Assembly: GCA_019677205.1 (NCBI GenBank)
Contig: JAAMXY010000096.1
Location: 1-51,467 of the forward strand
DNA length: 51,467 nt
Reading direction: 5' to 3'
DNA from: Pinguiococcus pyrenoidosus
Taxonomy: Eukaryota > Sar > Pinguiophyceae > Pinguiochrysidales > Pinguiochrysidaceae
Part shown: piece after piece, positions 42,401 to 51,467 of the stretch
Layout of the letters: every line of letters begins with the position of its first letter
How positions within the stretch are numbered: position 1 is the first letter of the stretch
Program-made: the position numbers and the translations under genes
The notes under the pieces: generated by a model
Database searches by the model: none
Told to the model about the DNA's origin: nothing
The model's input: the letters and a program-made list of their open reading frames with translations, nothing else

Positions 42401-44840
42401 TTCTTCTTCCGTTCGCTTCTTCGTTCGAGCTTCATCGAGAACCACAGCTTTTTCTTCCGGAAAACCCCAAGTCGCAGAACTGCTCCGGTTCCCGTGCCAC
42501 CTGCCTGACACGCCTGGCTTTATCCAATCAAAGTTTCCCACGTGTCCTTCTGTGGCCTTCTTCGACGACGTGATTGGCCGTTGGCGATTCGCTGAAGCGG
42601 AATAAATCGCAGGCAGCTGCACCAACTGCGCCAGTGCTTGCTCGGCCTTCCCGCGCGCGGCTGATGAATGGCCAAAGGGATGCCGCCCAATCAAGCGTTG
42701 AGACAAGTTGTGGTTTGGCCTTTTGCGGTTCGCCCCAATTGGCCAAAGACATCAGCTGAGCCGAGGAATATCGCGGAGTTTCTCCATAAAAAGCAGCATA
42801 TAAGACAGGCTCCAGAATGCTTTCTGCGGAACTTGCGCGCATCCTTCGAACGCGAAGCCACGCCGAAGCCTCCCGAGCCACAACGCCACACGCCAGAAAC
42901 CCGAGCCCGCCGAGTTCCTCCGTCGCGCTCGGTGCGCTTGGATAGTGCGTGGTGTCACAGAGACTGCTTTCCCTGGCTCGCCTGCCAAGCCTTGTCAATC
43001 GCACAACCTCGTGCGTCAGGCAGGATCCGTGGCTTGTCAAAGGATGGTCCGTGCTTCGGGTTAGGTTTCTGTGGATTGATGGATCGATCAAGAACGTGGT
43101 ACGGAGGGGCGCTGCTACATAGACGGACTCGAGAGGTGGCTCTGTGCTAGATCATGCTGCCTCATCAGCTGCGACGGAGGCCGGGAGCGTGAGCGGCTAC
43201 GCAAGCAAGAATTTGCGTTGACTGTTGCCAACTTCTTCTCTGTGTTTGCGCTCGAAAGTCCATGGCCGCCTGCAAGCAAGGCAGAGATCAGAAGGCAGCC
43301 GAGTCGAACTTCCATCAGGCTTCAGGCCGGACGCCGTGCAGCTTTGTGATCCCGGTCAACCGTCCGTCAACTCGGTAGGACGACCAGTGAAGCGTCTCAT
43401 TGGGCGGTGCATGTCGAGTGGCGAAGGCTCGCGCGGAGCGTTGGCTCCGCGCGAGCCGCTCTGTAAGACAGATGATTGATGATTGATGAGCGCCTCATCG
43501 TTGCTTTAGGGCTCACTCAACGGCTCATTTAATGACCTATGCAATACACAAGTACGGTAGGTTGAATACGTGGCGGTTGCATGTTGGAGCTGGAGTTGTG
43601 GATGAATCAAAGTGGTGCGTCTTCAACATCGCTACGATTTCATTGGGTACTGACAGGAGCGAGCCATTCTTCAGCCGTTCGCAGCGCAACGGATATGGGC
43701 TTCCATTCATATTACTGGTCGAGAAGGATTCAAACTCGTAGCCTTAAAAAGGCCTAGAATTAGAGGATAGAAGAGTCCTTCAAGATTCATTCCCCTCGTT
43801 GATTCGCCACCAACGGATCCCTTCGCTGAATCTAACGGAGGCCAATCAGCCAATCAAAACCCTTCCATCCTGCTTGTGCATCGCACGCGTCATTTTCATC
43901 CAAGTAAGAATAAGCCTTATTCACGGCTTGTACAAGGCTCGATGACAAAGGCATGCTCCTCGAGGCCATCCTATTGGCCTTCTGCGGCCGATGACATGGC
44001 AGATGCAACCAGCTTATGAATATGAATTCCATGCGCAAGTGCGAGATACAAGAAGCGCGCTGGACGTTTCGCGGAGTTCTTCACCGAAGGTGTCTGCAAT
44101 CCGCATCCCTGGATGCCTCTCGACCGCACCGTGTTTGAGCTTCACACCGTCTCCAGGCGCAAGAAGGGCAAGAAAAAGGGCCCCAAGCACGTCTGAACCC
44201 AAGATTCTCCAGTCTGCTGCGGGAAGGCACCATTTCAAACGCAGAAGGACTTCGGACCTCAAGGCAGATCATGACCACGCCGCCTCCTCCAGAGCAGCAG
44301 TCGCCTACCAACTGCACAACCTCGACGGCAAAGATGCCCCAAGCACACTCAGAAGCTAAAAAAGGGGAACACGGTGTCCATGCGGTCGCGAGCGGGCGAA
44401 TTCTGCAAGCAAGAAAACTTGCTGTTACCGCCCAAGCCGAAGAAGAGTTGGCCTCGGGACAGATCAGCGACGCGACCTCCGAGGCAACGCAACATCACGC
44501 TGATCAAGAGGCCCTCCTGGACGCGACGGTGGGAATCCTTACGCCGTTGCAGGCGAAGCCGACCTCGATGCAAGCGGAGAATGCAGCGCCGGCTGTGGCT
44601 ATGCGCTCCGGTGCCATGCCTCTCGGGGCCTCCCTACTTCCTGCCGTGTCAGATCTCGTCATCGACTTTGCTGTAGACAGTCCCACATGCCTGCCGCGGG
44701 AGAAGGCCGATTCGAAAACGTGCGTCGCATCCATCCCATGTGCGTCGAGCTGATGTCGTCGAGGTCTTTCGCGTTCGATCCCCGGCTTCAGCAGTCCCGT
44801 GCCATGTCCTGGTCAGTCTCGTAGAGGTCCTGGAGGGGCG

Positions 44841-44880
44841 TTTGGAGACTCCGTGCCTCGTTTGGAGACTCCGTACCTCG
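44841..44880. repeat. 20-bp tandem duplication
   Basis: Two adjacent copies of tttggagactccgtgcctcg differ by one base. Confidence 0.95.
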
Positions 44881-45404
44881 TGAGAGTGCCGCATGTCTGA
44901 TAGCACCCAGTGGCAACGCTCAGTTGGACCCGTTGGCAGGTGCAGGTGTGCAAGCTTGCGCGCGCCCAGTACCTGGCCAAGCACGGAGACGACCGAGAGC
45001 AATGCACATAATACGAACCATGGGCGTTTCTTGTTCTTTCTGGCTCCTGCACGGCGAGCATCGCACAATACCGCGGCGCAAAAAGCCCAGGCTTTGATTC
45101 AACTGGTTGTCACGGGCGGCCTCGTTGCGAGGCTCCGTGTCGCAAGAAGGGACCAGCGAGCCAGCCCCCTGGAGGCGTCCTCGCCGCTTGGAAGGCGTTG
45201 CCGGGCTGGAGCGACGCCAGCAGCTCATTCAACACTTGCATCGCCGCACCAAACGGCCCCGCCGGTGGCGACGACCTCACGAAACTCCCGCGCACGAGGC
45301 CGCCACGCGTTGCGGAAGTGAGAAAGGCACATGCTTTGTCGGGAAGCCAGCCCAACACGAGCCCCTCGAACGTAGCACAATTCCACCAAGCCAGCCCGCC
45401 AAAC

Positions 45405-45461
45405 GCATCCTGCCACGCCAAGCGCATCCTGCCACGCCAAATGCATCCTGCCACGCCAAAT
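45405..45461. repeat. 19-bp tandem repeat, three copies
   Basis: Three copies of gcatcctgccacgccaaat; the first differs at its last two positions. Confidence 0.95.
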
Positions 45462-46619
45462 GCTGGCGTTGATCCCTGCCCTAGCTGCCGCAAACTGGCA
45501 TCGCTCGGCGGAGGCTTCGTCATTGCCCGCCAGAAGTCCGTCGCCACAGGCTTCCCCCGCCGGCGTTGGAAAGCAGCTCAGCGCTTTCTCTGAAGCGAAG
45601 CTCGGCAGCGGCTGCAGAAAGGATTGCCGAGCGAGGAGCATGCGCATTCGACCGTCATCGAAGCCGAAAGCTGAACCTATACTGGTCGTCGGTGTTGCGC
45701 TCTGAGCTATGTGGACTTGGCTCGCCAACCTTGTTCGTGTGCTTGGACTGGTCGCTCTGTGAGCTCTTGACCTGCTCTTCAAGGAAGATGCAAGCGAAAG
45801 AGGGGGTTGGCCGGCCCCAGGCTGGTCCTCGTCGCCACTTTACTGCTGCCGATGATGATCTCGCAAAGCCAGATCTTCGAGACTTCAAGAAGGCGCCTCC
45901 ATCGCGCTCTCGGGCGCCCTGCTAGGCATGCTGTCTGCCTCCACGCCACCGAGGCCCCTGAGACACCCCTGCCGTCGTGTTTGCCCCGTCGAGCAGACCT
46001 TGTGGCCGAACCATCTGCTTGCATGAAGCCCAAACGTACAACCCTCGCTGTGTCACTTCGGACGGAGTACTGCCGCCTTGCGCCCTTTTCGTTCTCCGAG
46101 CTGCTAGAGCGCCGGCATCACGAATGCACAATCGCGGACCAGGATACTTGCTCAGGCGCACTATTGCAGCTTAAGGGCGCTCGGTAGAGCGCGCCAACGA
46201 CGGGTTTGGAGGCCCAACTCGTCTCTGTCCACGAAGCTCCCTCTGTCACGCGCGGGTCTTTGTCTGTCCACAGGTGGCTAAGCAGCGTCTGTCGCCTCTC
46301 ATCCCGCCCTCTCTGCAGATGCGGCCGGGGCGTCGAGGCGAAACGGATGGAGGAGGAGGCGGAGCAGGCCACGGAGGCGCTTGTAGACAGACAACCCACC
46401 GGCGTTCAAAGCCGGTCTGATTGCCTTCTTTGTGGATACTCTTTACACCGCTGTTGGATGCTTGAGGAGCTGAGCGTCGGTCAGCAGAGCTGTATGCATC
46501 AAGAAGAAGAAAAGCAGTGAGGAAGAAGCGCTTGAAGGTTTGGTCTCGTGAGCCTGGTGGGGACTGTTGGCCACACAGAACAGAAGCAGCCAGAACTCAA
46601 GGAGGAGGGATGGAGAGAG

Positions 46620-46715
46620 CGGCGCGAGGGGGAGAGAGGGAGAGAGAGAGACAGAGAGAGAGAGACAGAGACAGAGACAGCCAGACAGAGCGAAAGGGAG
46701 AGGGAGAGACACAGA
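46620..46715. repeat. GA-rich purine tract
   Basis: Nearly 100 nt of (GA)n, (GAGACA)n and related purine-rich units on the plus strand; the complement is a CT tract. Confidence 0.9.
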
Positions 46716-47250
46716 GGGTTTCGCCCCTTTGGCGAAGGTGGTAAGACCCGTAAGTGCTTCAACTGAAGCTCTGGGACTTGCGCTTCGATCACCGCACTCG
46801 ACCTCCAAGCGACGGCTGGAACGGCTGGAGGGAGACGGCTGGCAGTGACGCTGCCGCCGTCTGTGTCTCCCCTTTCTGCTGGGCTTGCCCAGCGTTGGAA
46901 GACGCAACTCGTCAATACGAGGAAGGGCAGTTGGTCTATCTAGCTCTGTTGGAAGATGCCGTCTGCGTGTGAGATCGTCTTCCATCTTGGTTGGGCATGG
47001 GCCTTTCGCGCTCCGGTTGCTCTTCAAGCTGCACGGTAGCTCTTCGTCTGAGTCTCGGCCATCTCAGGCAGTTGCAGAGTTGTGTGCCGCTACCGAAGAA
47101 AGCCAAGGCTCGCCAAGGTGAAGCTGAATGGTCGAGTTTCGGTCGCAATCGCAAGCCGTCTCCCCATCCTCGTCGCATGGGCCACACCTGTCGGAGTCGA
47201 GGCCTCTTCGCCCCTCCTGTGCCATGTCAGCGTCAGAAGAGACCAGGCTG

Positions 47251-47408
47251 CCAACCCTTCCTCCCTCCCAAAGTCCCTGAGAAAGTGCTACAACGCAAAT
47301 CCGCGACCCATGGCAATCAAGATCCACTGCCAACCCTTCCTCCCTCCCAAAGACCCTGAGAAAGTGCTACAACGCAAATCCGCGACCCATGGCAATCAAG
47401 ATCCACTG
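47251..47408. repeat. 79-bp direct tandem duplication
   Basis: Two adjacent 79-bp copies (47251-47329 and 47330-47408) beginning ccaacccttcctccctccca differ at a single base (t/a at the position after cccaaag/aag). Very recent duplication is likely. Confidence 0.95.
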
Positions 47409-50022
47409 GATGTGCCGCAGAGATGGACGCCCTCGACGCCGCCTGGGAATGGCGGAAGGCGGAGCTTCTAAGATCTGTCCCGCTTTGATGGTCAGATGAT
47501 ACGAGCCTACAGAGAGCATGGCGATTGGTTGCCGAATAAAATCCATTCCGCGACTTGCTCACGGACTACCGAACCTACTCCGGGCATAATTGCCCCATCG
47601 GGTCTTCCGACGAACCTGTGGAGGCGCGCGATTCGCTCAGTTTCGCTTCCACGCTCCCTGATTGGCGCAAGTCGCACCTGCTACAACAGGACTACAGTAC
47701 GTCGCATGTCCTTCTTTTTCCGTTCCTTCACGCCTCTTGCTGCGACGGAATTCGGCCTCGCCGAAGCGCTGCCCATCCGGTGCTGTCTCTCGCGCTGCGA
47801 CCTTGTCCAAGAGCCCCGCGCTCTGGAGGATCTTGCCAAGCGTTCGGGCACGCGGAGAAGGGAGGATTCGGATGTGGTGGTTGGCAGTTGGGGCCAGATC
47901 TCCCGCTCATCCTGCGGCTGCCAGAAGCTTCGATCATTCTGGCTCGCGAGGACGACGAGAAGATGATCTGCGCAGGTCACGAGGGCCTTTGCCGGTTGTC
48001 AACAAGAGGATACTGTGGTGGTGCGAGTCTCTGCACAAGGTTGGCTCTTCATTGCTTCCGAAAGCGACGGATCTCGACGCTTCCAGCCGACAACCGCACG
48101 CGCGCCTTTGGGGCAGCAAGCCAACACGATCTGGGGAGACGGTGGTGCTTGAACCTTGGGACAAGCCGGGCGCCTTCTCCTTGCCGCGCCTCTCTAGCTC
48201 TGCAATGGCGTCCCAGACCACCTTGAGGCTCTTCGGCAACGAGAGTCGTCTTCAGAAATTCCCAAGGGAGATTCGAAGCATCAAAGCGGCCCCGATGATC
48301 GCCGCAGATCACACCAAGGCCTTCGTCTTATGCTGCTGGCAGCCTGTGACGAGGTTACTGCACCTGCAAGGACTTGCCCGGCCCTTTCGCAAGAGGTTGA
48401 GGGGGGGGGCTCAGTCTGTCGCAGCGAAGGAACACTGAAAAGGCTGGCACAGCGTCAGACGCAGCAGCGACCAAGGCTTTGGAGATCATCCTTGCATCAT
48501 GGAATAGCGACAGGGACAGCAGAAGCACCGTAGATTCGTCCGTGCATCAGAGAGGAGAGCACAGCGAGGTCTTGCCACGTCCCAACGAGGTTGAGAAGCT
48601 TGTGTCCTCCTGTCGATGCTGCACTTCCATTCTCATCACCACCCTGGAGTGCGAGCCATACCACAACGCGGCAGCCATCTCTCTTGTGCATGAAGGAGTG
48701 GCAGATGGATTGGCCAAGTGTAAGCCGCGAAGAGCACGATCGAGCGGCGCTTGTGTAAGCGCCACGTGTTCGAGCTCTCGAGCAGGGTCTTTTTCGAAGG
48801 CAACCTTGGCCAAGCGGAACGCTGCCTCTCTCCACGTGGTGAGTATGCGCTACTCTTTGCTCGGTGCGAGTTGCAGTGGCTGTGCAATGAGCCGGGCCCA
48901 GCTGCTTGCTCTGCTGTGAGATCGAGGGGCAAAGACTTCCATCGATATCCGAGGAGGTCCGAATGCAAAGCCACAGAAGTGAGGAGTCTCCACGGGTGCA
49001 TCTTCGCGGGACATTGCTGCGATTGCTCACGATCACGAGAACTTTCCAGGGGTGTTTGTGGTGACGCGTGAGCACTGGACAAGGTGGAACAAGAGCGAGA
49101 CCTCTACGGAATTTCCCATCATCTTAGCGACGATTCGCATTCTGATATCTGATATTGGTTAGAGGCGAAGAATTTGGAAGTCATGTTCAAAAAAACAGTG
49201 TGAACTCCTCCTTTGAAATCAGTGTTTCTGAGAAAGCAACGGCTGGATTTTGCGCGGGAAATTTAAATTCATTCTCAAACAGTCATATCACGACTATCTG
49301 AATAAATTCGTTACACCTTTGCCGGCAGTGTTCGATATTGTACATTCCCTGATTTTGTGAAGGGATTATAATTATGATTTCCGTTAGAGGGGCTTTCGCC
49401 CGCGCATCTTGCAGTTTGAAGGCCGTTGCATTCATGAAATCTTCCCAATGAGTGCTCTTGAGAAGTTTTTTGAGTTTCATAATTGGTTGATTTTGTTGAC
49501 CTTCAAAGCTGCCTTGTTCATGCCCGATTGCGGCTAGGGTTCTCGTTCACCCTATCAGGGGTGAATGACAATGATTCGGTGGCGGCGGTGGCTTCGGCTG
49601 ATTGGCAAGATTGGAGAGGATCATCAAGTAAATTTGGGGCGCGAAAATGCCTGTCTCTTCGCGCTTTCTCAGATCTGGATACTGTTCCAAGTCTTCTTAG
49701 ATCCAGAGGCAGCAGCCATCGGCACAGCGGCCTTGCGATCACTCCCAGCTGCGCCGCAGCTTTCGCTTGATAGTACCTTCTTCAACGGGACTTTAAGGCA
49801 CGAAGAAGACGTCGAAGATCTTAGAGGGAGCGTCCCTCTTGGTCTTTGTCATCGCTCCTCAGAATAATTTATCGCACGCGGCGCATTGGCGTTTGCGCGA
49901 GCGCCGAGTTATCCATCTGCCCCAGAGCGACGTCAAGCAGAACGCCTTGATTTTTTGGAGCTGCGTCCGATTCTCTCATTGGTAAGTGTCTCCGCGCCCT
50001 ACCCCACCTTTTAAGAAGATAA

Positions 50023-51467
50023 ATGACCTCCGCCACCTTCAAGATACAAGAGGAATCCCCGGCAGAAATGGCGGCTCAGTCTTCTTCGAAAGAGGAGTTG
50101 CCAAGCGCAGCGTCAACTGTTAACGAAGCCGCAAGAGTACCCGATGGAAAGCTCGATGTTGACGATCCAGCTCATTCTGTATCGGGTTCGACGGACCAAG
50201 TTCTGCAAACGCAGACCGGTTCGACCATGCCGGCAGAGCAAGGTAGTGGTACGTATTCCGATCAATGTGGGCGTAGGGGATGATGGGTCTAAGGTAGACA
50301 GTGAGTGCAGTTCTTCAGGAAGAGGATAACCTAGCAACGATCCCTCTGTGGAAAGTACTTCTATCCCAACTAATACTGTTGATGCTTTTCAACACGGAAT
50401 TAGCAGAGTCTCGTGTCGAGACCTCGGGAGCATCGGAGGTGGTAACAGAGTCCACATCTTCGACTGCAACCGCTGGCGGTCCGAATCAAGCCCCTTCCAA
50501 CTCTGGAGGGCTCGAAACACTGGAAGAGCCCACTGAAGACAAGGATGATCGATTCGCCGACGATTCACGAACGCGGCGTGCACCGGAGGAAGCCCAAATT
50601 GGTACGATACTGCCAGGGAGTGGCCCAGACCCAAGCGGAAGCGAGCAACAACCCAGCGAGGGCGAGGAGGCGGCGATCGGCCTTTCAGAGTCGTCACCCC
50701 CGACGCCCAGCGATGTAGCTCTGCGAAGCGCTTCCGCGGTGGTTTCTCAGGGAGCTTCTTCACCGGCGGCTTCCACAGCACGCGCGCAGCATCGAGGAGG
50801 AGAAGAAGGAGGGGAAGAAGCACTTCAACTTGATCTTCCCGGACTCGTGGCAGCTTCCCACCCTTCATCTACAACGTCGTCTCAGCCGCCCGGGGCTGGC
50901 TCGCGGCATCAAGAACCTTCGACAAGCGATCGAGACGACCCTGGCGGGGCCGGCACCGAGGTAGGCACTTCTAGAGGACATGATCCTGGGCCAGCGACGG
51001 CCACCACGCCCGACGCCTCCGAAACACCCCTTGTACAGCAAAGCCAAGCCTCTTTCACTGAAGGAGGAGGGGAAGAAGAGGTGGTAGACGTTCGAGCAGG
51101 GGCACTGAGAGAAGATACACCTTCGACAACGACAACTGTAGACCAACGAGACCTGCCACGAGTGGAGTTTTCCGCCGATCCTGTAGAAACCATTCACGAA
51201 GATGTAACGAATATGCCAGAAAATGAACCGAGTGTTTCACCAGATGTGACCGCGCCCGCGGTCGCTGGAGAAGCACCCCAGGAAGAAAAAGTGACGCTGA
51301 CAACTGACGGGGTAGACGTAGAGCAACCCATTGGTACCACAGCAGCTGATGCCACACCTCGTGCGCAAGCCAGCGAAGGCAAGAGCGATGAAGGAGCCTT
51401 CGACGCCCACTCGCTGCCGAGTCCTCCTCCCGGTGGCGACGCAGGTGGCCGAGGGCCTGACGAGCCC
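50023..51467 (+). CDS. Low-complexity Ser/Glu/Pro-rich protein, 3' end outside window
   Basis: Exons 50023-50248 and 50404 to beyond the window end; the junction is phase 1 and GT-AG (intron 155 nt, donor gtacgt). Splicing removes in-frame stops and gives at least 429 residues open to the last base. The protein is rich in Ser, Thr, Glu, Pro, Gly and Asp with very few aromatic residues and no clear domain, so it is probably disordered; mucin-like or nuclear-scaffold roles are both possible. The consistent acidic Ser/Thr/Pro composition across the junction supports coding. A good donor (gtaagt at 49981) just upstream leaves room for an additional 5' exon, so the start at 50023 is provisional. 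Window truncated. Confidence 0.6.

Larger units (their letters stand above)
39493..50022. other. 10.5-kb gene-poor, repeat-bearing segment
   Basis: I find no open frame with conserved motifs or a spliceable chain on either strand. Frames longer than 100 codons are Arg/Ser/Pro-rich and occur as overlapping sets on both strands, as expected for GC-rich non-coding DNA. The segment holds several tandem or low-complexity repeats, listed separately. Its first 1.5 kb is very GC-rich; parts near 43480-43960 and 49140-49500 are AT-richer. I see no rRNA, and no tRNA that folds convincingly by eye. Confidence 0.5.

Noticed and set aside
46160-46235. tRNA-like D-arm sequence (gctcggtagagc)
   Set aside because: No matching acceptor stem, anticodon arm or T-arm can be drawn around it.
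39493-50022. CRISPR array or prokaryotic mobile element
   Set aside because: Tandem repeats here have no spacers, and the whole window is eukaryotic in gene structure.

Overview
This window is nuclear DNA from a flagellated, plastid-bearing eukaryote. It is GC-rich. Genes carry short GT-AG introns (about 58-264 nt) with donors such as GTACK, GTGCG and GTGGG, there are no operons or ribosome binding sites, and many conserved proteins can only be read after splicing. A triose-phosphate translocator that starts with a secretory signal peptide suggests a complex (secondary or higher) plastid behind an endomembrane. A CFAP298 gene and a CCDC112-type gene show that the cell builds cilia, which argues against red algae. 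I cannot name the species. A chromerid, haptophyte, cryptophyte or other complex-plastid alga would fit. Long one-direction gene clusters of the usual dinoflagellate kind are absent.

Layout. From 1.4 to 39.5 kb the window is dense, with 17 recognisable genes: FtsH-like AAA ATPase (-), large PH-domain protein (+), two-finger C2H2 protein (-), multi-pass membrane HECT E3 ligase (+), CFAP298 (-), triose-phosphate translocator (+), DUF1764 protein (-), ADCK2-type ABC1 kinase (+), PPR protein (-), NEIL1-type DNA glycosylase with extra domains (+), UBE2J/Ubc6-type E2 (-), RCC1-repeat protein (+), proteasome beta5 (-), PSTK (+), GnT-I-type glycosyltransferase (-), CCDC112-like (+) and an unrecognised protein (-). 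The strand switches at every single gene boundary, so the segment is a chain of head-to-head and tail-to-tail pairs. Convergent pairs lie 62-465 bp apart and divergent pairs 178-1138 bp apart. From 39.5 to 50.0 kb I see no convincing gene, only tandem and low-complexity repeats. At 50.0 kb a low-complexity Ser/Glu/Pro-rich gene (+) begins and runs off the end; it keeps the alternation.

Functions mix housekeeping and organelle roles. Ubiquitin-proteasome: HECT E3, ERAD-type E2, beta5. Plastid or mitochondrion: translocator, FtsH-like, ADCK2, PPR. Cilium: CFAP298, CCDC112. Others: base-excision repair (NEIL), selenocysteine synthesis (PSTK) and N-glycan maturation (GnT-I). The most unusual items are the perfect strand alternation, the membrane-HECT fusion, the NEIL protein with an inserted GRF zinc ribbon plus RRM and SUMO-interaction motif, and a catalytically complete beta5 subunit whose whole propeptide looks like a signal peptide. 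Splice models were made by eye from frame, GT-AG ends and protein conservation; most are frame-exact, and uncertain junctions are stated.
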